NCBI RefSeq assembly: GCF_021018805.1
Contig: NC_086254.1
Coordinates: 29,201,300 to 29,265,299 of the forward strand
Length of the DNA stretch: 64,000 bases
Reading direction: 5' to 3'
Source: Prinia subflava
Taxonomy: Eukaryota; Chordata; Aves; Passeriformes; Cisticolidae
A program made the position numbers and the translations under genes. The notes under the pieces are model-generated. The model searched no databases, was not told the origin of the DNA, and saw only the letters and a program-made list of their open reading frames with translations. How positions within the stretch are numbered: the first letter of the stretch is position 1; every line of letters starts with the position of its first letter. This document shows positions 1-12,100 of the stretch, one piece after another.

Positions 1-1519
1 CATGACACTGCTGGGATCCCCATTGTGCTCCCACATTGCCAGAGACCGACAGGCTGGGGGCAGCATGGGGGCCCCCCATCCCCAGGCCTGTTCACAATGC
101 CAGCATTTATCTCAGATTTTGGCAGAGCAGTGCAGGAGATGGGACCTGCCAACAGATAATCGATGGGTGACAGGAAATACTCCATGCTGCTGGCCCTGCT
201 CCAGGGGAGTGCAAGGAGTGGGACAACAGGGGAGGCAGAACAGTAAGAGGGGCACATCCAGCTCAGCCCAGTGCAGCCTTCCACAATTACCAGCCCAAGT
301 TATTTTTCTTCCAGGATACCTCAAAGCCCGCCTCGGCTAATCCAGGGCCCTGCTCTGCCCAGGATTTGCTGCTCCCTAATCCCCAAACCAGGGCTCCAAA
401 GATCCCAGAGCACTGGTGCTGTGAAGTCCCAAGTCCCAGCAGGCACAGTGCATCATGACAGAGGGGTGCCAGCACCCCTGGGACACTGCAAGAAAGATTT
501 ATGATCCTGCTGCTCCCACCTAGGATGGATTTGCCTGGAGATGACCAGGGCAAGGGAAGGCAGTGTTCTGTCCTGCTGGATCACTGCTCCCAAGTGGGCA
601 CGAGCTCTGCTACTGCAGCAGCGTGAATCAGCATCCACCACGAGCCGTGCGTGGCCTCAGGCTGGCAGCAGCATCCTCCAGGATTCTGTCACCCTCCAGC
701 AGAGCCACACGGGGCTGCAGCACAGCCTGGACTCCAACAGCTCTCCAGCAGGGATTTAGGGAGATTTGAGAGTGCTGATTCCTCACCCTCTCCCCTGCAG
801 TCCAGTGGTATCTGGTATTATCTCAGGGCATGTGGTGCCCATCATCTGCTCAGCTGTACCTGGATCTTCCCCACTCATGGCAAGGTCACCCTCATGCCAC
901 ACTGCTCTGTGCAGGGGTCCCTCTGAGCCCCCCTGACACCAGCAGGTGCCAGAACTGCAGATGGCACATGTGTGTCCAGCACATGGGGCTCCTGAGAGCA
1001 CCCCACACCACACCCCAGGCACCTGCACCAGCATCCACAGCCTGCAATGGCTCTGTGGGGACACCTGGATTTGGCCCCATGTCGGGGGACCTCATTTCCT
1101 CCTCCTTCTCCCTGCTCTGCTCCTTCCTCAGCTGCAGACTTGCCTGGTGCCCACATGGAGGCTTGATGCCTTCTACAGCACCCAGGGTGTCTGGAATTTA
1201 ATCAGTGATAATAAATTGTCATTATTCCCAAAGGATCAGTGGGCCATTTCAGTCTCCTCAGAAGCCTCACTGTGCCCACAGGCTGCCCAGGATAGGCAGG
1301 GTGGGCAGATTCAGCACCAAAGCTGAACACACACCTTCCCATGTGGTATGTGGCTACTAAAGGCAAAGGAAATTATGGATCTGCACTTAGAATTACCCCC
1401 ATCACATGGACAAGGATGAGCAGTTGCAGCACCAACAGAGCCTCACCAGGAAAGCAAGGGGAAATCCAGGATTAACCCTGGTCTAGTGGGTGGCATCCCT
1501 GCCCATAGCAGGGGGTTAA
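1..1519. other. Gene-free stretch, possibly SNPH intron or flank
   Basis: Unique-looking sequence rich in CAG/CTG-type words. I see no coding exon with splice sites on either strand and no known repeat. Confidence 0.4.
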
Positions 1520-1916
1520 AATGACAGAATGGTTTGCGTTGGAAGGGACCTTGAAGACCATTTCATTGCAACCCTCTGCCATAGGCAGGGACACCTTCCA
1601 CTAGACCAGGTTGCTCCAAGCCTTGTCCAATCCAGCCTTGAGCATTTCCAAGGATGGGGCAGCCACAGCTTCCCTGGACAACCTGTGCCAGAGCCTCACC
1701 ACCCTCACAGGGAAGAAGTTTTTCCAAATATCCCATCTAACCCTGCCCTCTGTCACCGGGAAGGGATTTCTCCTTGTCCTGGCACTCCATGGCCTTGTTC
1801 AAAATCCCCATCCAGCTCTCTTGGAACCCTTTTAGGCACTGAAAGAGGCTCTTAAAGTCTCATCAGAGCCTTCTCTTCCCTATCAGTTCTCTCAGCCTGT
1901 CTCCATAGCTTATAGC
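1520..1916 (-). mobile_element. CR1 LINE fragment, about 400 bp
   Basis: GAATGGTTTGCGTTGGAAGG, CCACTAGACCAGGTTGCTCC, CAACCTGTGCCAGAGCCTCA and the CAGCCTGTCTCCATAG block follow the reverse complement of the avian CR1 3' region. Minus orientation. Confidence 0.9.
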
Positions 1917-4849
1917 AAATCCAGAGACTGTCTTGCAAAGCACCTGCATGTGATCCAGCACCCTGCAAACCTCCTAAAATGCAGTTTGAAGGTTGAGCGG
2001 GGTGGACACTGCCCACAGCAAACACCAGTGTGTTGCTGGTGCTGCCAACAGTAAAACTCCCTGTGAGTCTCCCAGCACATGTGGAACAGAAGGGCAGAGC
2101 TTTTACACACAACAGCATTAACCAAGGCTTATTGCATGCAGTGGAATTAGCCTGGAGAATTCCTGATAAATAAAAGCAATGGACCTTGATAAGGAAACAG
2201 CTAGAAGTACAGCATGAAAAAGCAGATGGATCCCCCACAGAGGGCTGGGATGCAGAATCAGTACAAGTCCCCCACACTGCCACTATCCTGGGGTGGACAC
2301 TATGGGGCTCATTGCCTCAGCTCCTGCCAGCCACAGAGGGGACGTGGGGCACTGCTGACCTGCTGATCACACCATGACAGGGATGGATGGCAGAGCAGTG
2401 ACAGAGCAGTGACAGTGGGGGCTCAGCCTGGTGTCCCAGATGAAGATTTCCCCAGGCTCAGCTGGATCACTGCCCCACAGAGATTCTTCTTCACCTCAAA
2501 TCCTGCCACTTCCCCACCCCTTGCTGGATGCCCTGGCTGTGCCAGTGATGGACAAACCAGGCTGGGCAGGTATGGCTATTCCTAGATGCTTCTCACATGG
2601 GAAACAGGGACACAGGACCCCAGGAAAGATCCTCATCACTGGCTCAGTGAAGCATCCGATGGTTCCTCAGCTTGTTCCTCTGAGGGTTTCATGGCTGCAG
2701 GCTCAAGAGTTTGCTCCCATCAGCTTCCAAAGCTCAGCTTCTGTGGGATTCAGAGGGATCCAGCTGCTGCCAGCTCACTCTGTCCCCACAGGGAGCACGA
2801 GAGAAGGTGTGAGAGCCCGCAGCTCACTGCCAGTGTCAACCCTCAGCATAACCCTGCTGTGCCAGCAGCCGCCACATTTCCCCAGATTTCTCGCTCACTG
2901 CTTCCTTTGTCGAGGCTCCCATCATCCCGCCTGCTGCCGGATTCCTGTGTTTCCCTTGGCACATCCAGTGTGAGGAATATTTTGCAATGGTGGCACTGAG
3001 CCCAATCGTCTGAGAGCAGCTTCACCCACTGCAGAGACCTGGGAAAGGGAACCGTGGTGTCCCCATGGGTCCCCTGGGAGATCTTCAGCCTCCAAGGATG
3101 AACAAGATTAAAAGCAGAGGGGACATGGAGAGGGAAACCACAGGTTTGTTTTTCCAGGGGCCAAAAAGGGTTCCCAAGGACCTACCCTGCCTTACTGACA
3201 CTGGCTCTGCTTTTCTACATACTAAAAATAAGCAAAGTGCTGGATGTGGCCAACAACCAGCAGCTGATGTGGGGCAGAGCCCTTGTTCCTGGCCAGTGGC
3301 AAGGCCAGAGCTGCTTGCACTGGAAAAGGGACTGGGATACAGCTGGGTCGCAGTGGGAAGGAGCAGGATGCAACAGCCAGGGCTGGCAGAAGTCCTGGTG
3401 CAGGAGGGGCTCAAACATCCCTGACTGTCCACTCCTCCTCCTGCCATGGGGGATTTTGGGGATACAGGGATTGCTTTGCTTTTGCTCCAGGAAGATTCCA
3501 AGGATGTGGCAATATCTCCAGAGGCTGGGAGCCTCTGCTCCACTGCAGACAGACTCATCCCAAAGCTTCACCTGGGTCCCAAGCACAGGGAGATCATGGA
3601 ATCACAGACGCATTTAGGTAGGAAAATACCTTTAATGCCTTCAAATCCAACTGCTAACCCAGCACTGCCAAAGCCACCACTAAATCCAGCTCAGGGCAGA
3701 GACGAGTGCTCGGGGCACAAGCAGAGACAAACCCCATGAGGTGTTTATGCAACACCACCAGAAAAATCAATGCTGCTAAGAGTGGTTGTATCCCATTCCA
3801 AAAGGCAGGAGCATCTCCTTTTATTCTCCTATTTGTTATAAAATGCTGAGTTGACATCCAGAGATTACAGGAAAACAGACACCATTTGGAAAGCTCGGGT
3901 TATGCAGCTCATCACTTTTCCAGCTGACCTGGCTACAACTCCAAATTGGGAGGTGGCAATTCCCAGCCCTCATTAGCTAAAAATAAGGTGCTTGACCAAA
4001 GGGCAAAGGCTGGGCTCTCCTTGGGGACTCTGGAGCCAAAGGGAAATGGGAAAAGAGCTCCATGACAAGTGCTGTACCAGCATGAGAGCAGGAGTGGGAC
4101 ACCCAGGACGCAGACCCTGTGGTCTTACCCTGGGCCAGGAAGGTCAGCAGGATGGGATGGAGGTGACATCCCACTGCACAGCCCATCCTGCAGAGGTGCT
4201 CTAGCAGGAGCCGAGCTGAGCTGTGGGAAGCAGAAGGAACAGCCCACTCCTTTGAGATACAAAGGCAAAAACCTGGAAGACAAACCCAGCTTCCAGTGCA
4301 ACAGCTGCTCCTCCCCCCGTGCCTCGGCGGAAGCAGGTCTCCCCTAACCACCATCCACCTTGAGCGAGGGCTGGCAATGACGGCGGTGCCGGGGGATTAG
4401 TCCTGCTCTCCACACCGCTGGAATGGCCTACTTTAACCACACACCACCTCTCCTGCCTCAGCCACTGCAGCACTTCCGAGATGGGAGCACGGGCACTGCC
4501 CCTCTGACCCCCGCCCTGGGACCCCTGGATACCAGGATTTGCATCTTCTGGCACAAGGTCATAGCACAACGTGCCTGTTGCCCAGAGAGGGTGGGAAAAC
4601 TGAGATTTTATAAACAGAACAGGCACCCAGCAGTGGGTTCTGTGCGACAGCCACAGCGCTGACCTTGTGGGGAGGAGAGAATAGAGCACCCGGCTCATCA
4701 ACCCGCTCGGGTGTTCCTGTGTCCCTTTGCAGATGGAGCATGAAGCCAGTAAATAATAAAATGTCAACTGCAGAGCAGCCCCAGCTCCTGCAATGCCCCA
4801 TAGTGCTGGAGACACTCCGGGATGCTGCATGAGCAGATGTGGGGCTGCT
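1917..4849. other. Gene-free stretch with one CR1 remnant
   Basis: No supported exon on either strand. Apart from the CR1-type remnant at 3594-3770 the sequence looks unique. Longer open frames here show no family resemblance and lack a splice context. Confidence 0.4.
3594..3770 (-). mobile_element. CR1-type LINE fragment
   Basis: ATGGAATCACAGACGCATTT, TCAAATCCAACTGCTAACCC and AGCACTGCCAAAGCCACCAC match a common avian CR1 3' end in reverse orientation. Confidence 0.75.
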
Positions 4850-5530
4850 ACATGAAGGGAGAGTCTGGTGCATGAGATGCGGGTTTGGGGCATGCAGGGA
4901 GGGTTCGGGATGGGCAGAGACGGTCTAGTGCATGTGATGTGGGTCTGATCCGTGTGACACGGGACTGGTGGATGCAGGGAGGGTCTGGTGCATGAGATGT
5001 AGGTCTGGGGTGTGCAGTGAGGGTCTGGTGCTTGCAGGGAGGGTCTGATGCATGTGACAAGGGTCTGGTGCATGAGATATTGGTCTGGTGCAGGACTGGG
5101 GCATGCAGGGAGGGTCTGGTGCGTGAAATGTGAGTCTGGGGTGTGCAAGGAGAGTCTGGGGTGTGCAGGGAGGGTCTGGGGTGTGCAGGGAGGGTCTGGT
5201 GCCTGTGAAGTGGGTCAGGTGTATGAGATGTGGGTCTGGTGAGTGCAGTGCAGGTCTGGTGAGTGCAATGGGAGGCTGATGCTGCTGTGTGGGTCTAGTG
5301 CATGTCATATGGGTCCCGGGCTGTGGAGCAGGACCGGTGGGTATGGTGGGGGTCCAGATGGGTTTGCAGTGTGGGTCAGGGTACATAAGATATGGGTCTG
5401 GTAAGTCAGACATGGGTCCAGTGTGTGCCAGGGGGTCCAGCGCATGCCGTGGGCTCTGGTGCAGCAGTACGGGTCTGGTGTGTGCCGCGGGGGTCTGGCA
5501 CACGCAATGCGGGTGCGCTGCGGGCCCGAT
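4850..5530. repeat. Minisatellite with a 20-bp unit
   Basis: About 20 clear head-to-tail copies (4863-5280) of a 20-bp unit such as GTCTGGTGCATGAGATGTGG or GTCTGGGGTGTGCAGGGAGG, then decayed copies to about 5530. Two unit flavours alternate. Because three units make 60 bp, several frames stay open and give apparent 20-residue protein repeats; I treat these as artefacts. Confidence 0.93.
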
Positions 5531-5674
5531 GCGTGACCCGCCCCGAGCACCCTGTGCCCCGGGAACCCCCCCGCTCCCGCGCCCCCGATGCGGAGCGGCG
5601 CTGGAAGACCCGGCTGCGGCCCCCGCCTCCCCCCACCCGAATCTGCAGCCAGAAAGGGATGAGTCACGGCGGCC

Positions 5675-5715
5675 GCGGGGCCCCGCACCGCGCCCCGCAC
5701 CGCGCCCCGCACCGC
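5675..5715. repeat. Short GC tandem array, unit GCCCCGCACC type
   Basis: Three to four copies of a roughly 10-bp CCGCACCGCG-like unit inside the CpG island. Confidence 0.6.
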
Positions 5716-5834
5716 TCACCTGCGCGGGGCCCCGCCGATGTCGGGGGCGGCAGCGCTGGGGTGGGGGGCTCAGCGACCTGCCGGGGAAAGGAGAGAGCGG
5801 ACGGTGAGCGGCGGCGGCGCGGGGCCCGCGGGGG

Positions 5835-5890
5835 TACCCGATGGAGTACCCGGTGCGGTGCCCGGTGCCGTGCCCGGTGCGGTGCCCCCC
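5835..5890. repeat. 10-bp tandem array, unit GTGCCCGGTG type
   Basis: About five copies of a CCCGGTGCGGTG-like unit. Part of the CpG island low-complexity sequence. Confidence 0.6.
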
Positions 5891-5964
5891 GCCCCACCCC
5901 GCACCCCGCGCCCTCCCCCGCCTCCATCACCTGCGCCGGCCTCCATGGGTGCGGCGGGGCAGCC

Positions 5965-6052
5965 GGGAGCGCTGGAGGGATGAGGGAGGGATGGAGGAGG
6001 GAGGGATGGAGAAGGGAGGGAGGGATGGATGGAGAAGGGAGGGAGGGACGAG
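5965..6052. repeat. Purine-rich GGGAGGGATGGA minisatellite
   Basis: Repeated GAGGGAGGGATGGAGAA-like words over about 85 bp; strand-asymmetric purine tract at the edge of the CpG island. Confidence 0.7.
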
Positions 6053-6370
6053 CCGTGCAGCTGCGTAATTTGCTCCCTCCTCTGCGATCTTAAAGCGACG
6101 GCGCAGCGGGTGCCTCCCCCTGCCCTCCCCCCGCCGGGTTTCCCCCCGTTTCTATGGCAACTCCCCTCTGCCGGAGCGGCACAACCACCTCAAAAAAAGA
6201 AACCAGCCGGGTTTGGGTCCGTCCCCGTCTGCGAAGCCCCCCGGGCGGGGTGTGGGCTGCGCCCCGTGGCCCTGGGCTCCTCGCCCCGCGTAACCCCGGA
6301 GGAGGCGGAGGAAGAGGAGGGGGGAGCCGGGGCGGCCCCGGGCTGCGGCCACCCGGCCCTCGGAGTCCCC

Positions 6371-8061
6371 GCAGCGTCGTAGTTTTAATTTTAAGCAGTC
6401 CAGCTCTGAGGAGATCCCTGCCTCTAATTAGTGACGCACTTTCGTAAAGTCAACTCATTAAATAACCGGAATTCTGTGCCCCATTTCAATCCCTCTGGCT
6501 CAGCCCTAATCGCCGGGGCTGGGGTGGAGAAGCAGCAATAGCTACCCCGAGCTGCTGTCCGGGCGTGTGACTGGGAAGTTTGAGTGATGCTGAAGGCTGG
6601 CACGGCACGGCACGTCCCGTTCTCCAGCACAGCCCGGTTAGTCATGGCACTTCCCACACGCTTCCTGCTGTAGCTGTCAAGATCAACCTTCCCAAATTAT
6701 TTGCCGAGGAAGCGTCTCGGGAGCCCCCGCGCCACGTCCTGCTGCAGGGCACCGGCTCCTGGGGCGCTCCGTGCCCGCGGCCAGGAGCACCCGAGGTCGG
6801 CTTCAGACACTCCCGTGAGGACCAGGCTGCAAGAGATGCACCTGTGCCTGTATTACAGACATCCACAGAGTATCCACGGTATGCGGATCCACATACGGAC
6901 TTATGGAGGGAAATGTTAATGTGGGAAATTTCACAGTCAGGGTAGAACCTTCACCCAGTTTGGATCTGGACCCAAGGCCCATTGTGCTTCCCAGACACTC
7001 CCAGCTCCCTTTGTTACTCCCCCATGGTTATTCCACAGTTTTGACAAACCTGTTTGGTAAATACATGTCAGTCTTTCTTCCAGCACTATTTCCTGCATGA
7101 TTTGTACCTCATTTATCCTGACACACAGACTGTTTTCAGTGTATATATATATATCTCCTGCCTCCCATTTATTCCTGCCCGCCTCCAGCTGCCTTTTGTC
7201 TCCCTCTTTCCCGGTGAATCCAATGCACAGCCTCTCTCCTTGAAAGGAAAATTAATGAGTTATCACATCTGCTGCCACTGGAGCAGCTCTGACCATGTGG
7301 CACAGGCAGCAGCTCTGCTGTGAGATGCAGAGTCATTCCTGATGGCTTTTGGGAAAGAAAAATGGTTTCTCCTTCCCTCTGCAGTCTGCAGTGCTTGGTC
7401 TCCCAGGATACTCTGACCTGAAGAGTGGGAGCAACACTCCATCGAGAGTGGGCCTGCTGCAGGGAGAGAGGGAGAGGTTTTCACCAAACCCAAACCCTTT
7501 TCCCAGTTCAGCACCTGGCTTCGGAAGTGCCAGGCCTGCCAAAAGGAAAAGATGAGCTGCCCTTGGTTCCAGTCTTGGCCTGAGCCATGCTCCTGTTCCC
7601 ACCCCAAAATAGCATTTCTTTTGCAGAAAAGAGAGAGGTTTTTACCATACAGGGATGCTTTTTCCTTCCTTACACCCTGAAAAGGAACCCCTCATAAAAT
7701 AGCAGCAAAGGCCCATTACTTATTTAATCAAATATTGCTGTTCAGAAAGGACACTCAGCTGGAACACCCCCACAGCCAGTGGCCACCCCATGCCCTCCCC
7801 CTGCCGCACGCTAGGGCTTCATCTCTTTTAAGGCCTTTTTACTCCCTTAAACAGCCCCTCTCCAAATCCTGTGGGACAGGAACAACTCTCATCAGTGGGC
7901 CCAGAGAAACAGGAGGGTCACTGAGGTGAGTGAACACCTGGAAGTCCTTGGGTGACAGTATCACTCATCCTTTCCCATTTTAGTAAAACCACCAAGTCCC
8001 TGACTCTGAGATGAACCCACCAGATTTGATCCTTCAGAAGAAACACCAACAAGCAAAGGAA
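6371..8061. other. Gene-free stretch between the CpG island and the RAD21L1 3' end
   Basis: Composition falls from GC-rich to AT-rich. A short (TA)n tract lies at about 7141-7154. No supported exon. Confidence 0.4.
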
Positions 8062-8074
8062 ACATCTTCTAATT

Positions 8075-8080
8075 TTTATT
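8075..8080 (-). terminator. RAD21L1: Candidate RAD21L1 polyadenylation signal
   Basis: AATAAA on the minus strand, about 880 nt after the stop codon, with a downstream tract containing TTGTTGGTGTTT. Confidence 0.45.
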
Positions 8081-8606
8081 GATTCTACATGAAGGAACAG
8101 TGATGTCCCCACAGCACCAAAGCACTTGAGCAGGGCACAAACATTCCTCCTCCAGGTGGGAGGCAGACAGAAACCAAGAGCTTCAGAAAATTACAGTAAA
8201 AAGGGATAAAATTTATCCTATATTAGATAAAAATGCAAGGAACTAATATTTCAGTTAACATCCATTTTTAAATAGGTCTACATATGAATAAAGGTGTTAA
8301 TAAGTTAAAAAGCTCTGTGAAATCTGAAAATGCAGGATTCTAGGAAACAGAATTTCTTGCTGCAGCTTCTGGACTCTTCTAGAGCCAATGTAACATCTGT
8401 CTGCCTGAAGACACAAAAGCCACACTGGAGACAGTACCCAGATCTTAAAATATGAAATACTGAACATTCTTTGACAGGAACAATTTTAAATAGTCTAATT
8501 TTTTTTTGCTCTAGAGAGTAAACAGATAACTCTTATTGATGGTATTAACAGACACAAGCCTTGTCAAAAATAATTTAAGCTCCAAAGGTAGTCTCTGAGA
8601 AAGGGT

Positions 8607-8648
8607 TTTTATAAAAGTCCTTCAAAACCTTCAAGGACTTTTATAAAA
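8607..8648. repeat. Perfect 16-bp inverted repeat (hairpin) plus a third related copy
   Basis: The arm TTTTATAAAAGTCCTT (8607-8622) is exactly complementary to 8633-8648 across a 10-nt loop. A further related copy, GATTTTTATAAAATCCTT, follows at about 8657-8674. In RAD21L1 mRNA this lies in the presumed 3' UTR. Confidence 0.85.
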
Positions 8649-8961
8649 TTCCTCTGAGGATTTTTATAAAATCCTTCACAATGTAAATGTAATATATATA
8701 TTTTCTCTTGTGTAAAATATATCTTTTAGTGGTATTTTATCAACATATTGTTTAACTATCATATAACTCATCATGTAACTATAAATATTAATAATAAGCC
8801 CTGTAGGGATCACCTGGGGCAGGACCCCTGCACAAGCCACTACTGGGTGCTTTAGAGGACAGGGAGCTCTGCTCATCTCCCACAGCTTGACAAGACATTC
8901 CATCCTTTTTCCAGGAAAACTATTTGCTGGAAAATGCAACCTCAGCTGTGTTCTGATCAGT

Positions 8962-9153
8962 TTATCTGATCTTGTCAAACATGGGCCCAGCAGTGGCTGT
9001 GAGGTCAGCGAAGGGCTGGTGCTGCTGCAGCTCGAGGATCAGCTGCTTCTTCAGCACCAGGAAGATGTAAAAAGTGGCTGCAGCTTCTCTCCGGGTGTTC
9101 CTCCGGCAGAGCTCCCGGAAACTGAAGGAACACACGCCCGATCTCTTCAGTTG
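8962..9153 (-). CDS. RAD21L1: RAD21L1 last coding exon, SMC1-binding winged helix
   Basis: 63 residues and TAA stop. Contains [18 protein letters not shown] and [14 protein letters not shown], the kleisin winged-helix signature that docks on the SMC1 head. Confidence 0.96.
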   Translation of the reverse strand, partial: QLKRSGVCSFSFRELCRRNTRREAAATFYIFLVLKKQLILELQQHQPFADLTATAGPMFDKIR

Positions 9154-12100
9154 CTGCGTGAGGGAAGTGACAAATCAGTCAGGTCAGCTTCTCCACCAGT
9201 AAAAGTGGAGCCTATGGAGTCCGAACAGAGAGCACTGCACAGAGGGGATATCTCTGCCTGAATGCCTCAGACAGGATCCAATCTCCACAGAACCATGGAA
9301 GCACACACTGGTTTGGGTTGGAAGGGAACTTAAAGACCATCTCATTCCCCCAGCCTGGATACATTCAACTAGACAAGATTGTTCCAAGCCCCATCCAACC
9401 TGGCCTTGAACACTTCCAGGGATGGGGAGTCCACAAGCTCTCTGGCTATCTTCCATCTGTGTTCACAGAAGTGGCTCTTAACATTTTAATGCCATAATAG
9501 TGTTGGTATGCGTACTAAAAGCTACAATTCCACTGAATTCCATTGCACCAGTGGAGTGCTTCCATCATGCTTTGTGATTGGTAACAATAAATATCCTTAA
9601 GCAATTGTTTGGTTTCAGAGTTATCTCTTGTTTTTTAAAGGCTGTACTCAGGTGTAAATATTCCTTTATTATTTGCACAGAACCTTTGAAATACATTTAA
9701 AAAAAAGAGCATTCAGAAAATTCTCGCAATTCCAGCAGCTGTGGAAAGGAGCACCGCACATCAAGCACCCAGAATCCTCATTTCCACAGAAATACCACAA
9801 AAAAGCTGCAAGTCAGAGGCAGAGACACAATGGACAGTAGAAGGAAGAGCTTTTCTAACATGGTCTAACTGAAATCAGCATCAGCTTTTGGTATCTAGTA
9901 ACACAACCCAGCACTGGTACCTGTAAAGTTTTTTGTAACCGAAGAGTTCTTTTGCCCCATCTTATTTCTTCACTGTCTTTCCTGGTCCTTGTTTGCTCCT
10001 TGAGAGGAAGTAAACAGAAGGTTAGTCAGGGTGTGTAGAAAGTCACACAACATGAGAAAAAGGAAAGGAGTTCCATCCTGACTGAAAATCCAGCTGGAGC
10101 TGGGCATCTGGATGGCCAAACTTAGGGAATCTGGAGCCTCTGACACCTGTGTGCTCACACAAGGTTGTGTGAAACAAAGGAAAGAATGAGACTTTTGTGC
10201 TTTGTGCTAGAGAGACAGCTCAGGTGCAACAGGCCATGGACATGGTCCTAGTGAGGCAGCTCCACAGCCAGGTACTGCTCTGTGGGACTGGATTCTGACA
10301 GGATTTGTACTGGCCAGGGGCTTAAAGAGATGTTCAAATATTTGGTTTCGGATTTTGGGCTTAACCTCTGAAGTCTGCAGCTGACTGCTCTGGTTTCAGA
10401 GTACCTGAGTACCCTCAGAGCCAGCAAGGTTCAAATGATTTCCTTCTCACCAGGAGTCAAACTCCCTGTAAGTTCATGATGCTATCTTGTTGGGGTTTTT
10501 TTGTTTGTTTTTTTTAAGAAACAGGGTTCTCTCCTGAAACAAGCCAGAGCCATTAGCTCAGGACACACACCTTTGGCACCTCCACCTGCTGTGCTTCAGC
10601 CTCCTGGCCCAGGGAATTTTTTGAGCTCTCGGAAAAGGCTGCTCCATCCTCCTGTGAGCAGGAAAAAGACAATCACTAGGCCTGACCATTTATGCAGACA
10701 GTGCAATCCTCATTACACAGTTCTGCTCAAAGAATTTACTGTAATGAAGTTTTTCAAAATTAGTTAATAGCTGCTATTTCTACCACTTCTTTCCTGATAC
10801 AGGGAAGGATCTTGCTGTAGGATTTATCCCACAGCTGAATCTACACCTATGGGCAGAGTTCAGGCATGGAGCACACGTTTTCTGCTGCCATTAGCTCCAA
10901 TTTCATCACTTTTCAACATTAATGAGCCTCATATTCTCCAAAGAATGCCCTTAGGCATAAGTGAAGATGGAGAAGATACTGCTTAAGTATTTCCTCAATA
11001 TTTCCTCAATATGAGACACAAAAGATAAGTTTTGTTCTTTATAAAGATTGTATTTGTCTCTTCAGTACAATATTTCATATCTAATATTAAGCTCTCATTT
11101 ATACCTAGTGATTAAACTGCAATCTATGCTGATTAATAAACATTTTAATTAATCATTCATTCATTGTGGGAGTTTACCAAATTATAATTAAACTTTCATC
11201 ACACAAGCTACTTAATGCTTTCTTGACTGGTTTTAGCATCCTTTCCAAACATCAGTAATTTTTTAACATGTTTTAAATGGAACCTTAGCAAAAGTGGAAC
11301 CAACAGACACACTTAGGTCTCTAAAACCGAGGAAAACTGCTCACTATAATTTCACCACAGTTCTCATTGATTTCATTTCTGTCATTCTGTGATGTCAACA
11401 TAAAGGAATCATTTCTAATTTTTCTCTCAGTCTCGGAATAAGCTGGCTCCTGCAGGTAACTTGGCTCTTCTACTGGCAGCATCTCTGTATTAATAGAAAA
11501 CCAAGGTTGAAGAGGTAATTACTGTGAATCACTGTCCTTAAAAAAAACCCACTGAAAACCAAAAATCACACCCAATTCACAGTCGTTGAGAAGAAGAGCC
11601 AGAATAAGCAAATATTGAAGAAACATCATTCCCAACAGAAGAAGAATGTTCCAAGGCAGGTGTTCCTCTTCTGAAAGCTGACCTTTATGGAGTCACAGGA
11701 GGTGGGTTTGTTAATTAATTTTTGAGGCAGGTTAAGTTCCCAGCACAGCAAAGCAGTGAAAGTGGATACATCCTTCTCAGAAGATTTAAAATGAAACATT
11801 TCTTCATGCCTGATATTAACCAAACACATCTTCCAGATAGAAGCAGAACTATTTACATTAATTTGGAATTTTGGAGAGCAGTTTGATGAAGCTTAGAATA
11901 ACTGGGAAGCTTTTTTTTTTTTTTTTTAAAAATCTATTTTAAAAAAGCCCCACCAGCAACATTACCCAAATCTGCAGTTTCAGAGATAATTAGAGAAACA
12001 AAAGAAGAAACCAAAACTATCTCCTTCTGCCACAAAGAAGAAAAGACTTGGATTTCATTTAATTTCTAAGACACAACAGAACAGCGAAGTAGTAATTTGT

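Larger units (their letters stand above)
5500..6370. promoter_or_regulatory. CpG island, candidate SNPH promoter/5' end
   Basis: Very CpG-dense block with runs of CGG and CCG, an AP-1-type TGAGTCA at 5660-5666 and several short GC tandem arrays. On the minus strand it holds exon-like segments: an ATG (5946) reading to donor GCGCAG|GTGATG at 5931, and a 58-nt segment 5720-5777 between acceptor TTTCCCCGGCAG and donor GCGCAG|GTGAGC. In human, SNPH lies next to RAD21L1 in the same orientation, so this island may be the SNPH start with coding exons left of the window. I see no syntaphilin-like peptide, so the assignment rests on synteny alone. Confidence 0.4.
8062..8961 (-). other. RAD21L1: Probable RAD21L1 3' UTR
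   Basis: AT-rich stretch after the stop codon with no open frame, ending at an AATAAA signal (8075-8080, minus strand) that is followed by a T/G-rich tract, as expected of a cleavage region. It contains the inverted repeat at 8607-8648. The extent is inferred. Confidence 0.5.

Noticed and set aside
4201..5719. Long minus-strand open frames (up to 315 aa) with repeating HAPDPPC-like peptides
   Set aside because: They are translations of the 20-bp minisatellite; three units make 60 bp, so frames stay open without selection. No start context, splice sites or family match.
11626..11829. 67-codon minus-strand frame in RAD21L1 intron 9
   Set aside because: Considered as RAD21L1 exon 9, but it does not resemble the family and has the wrong phase; 12200-12302 fits in both sequence and phase.
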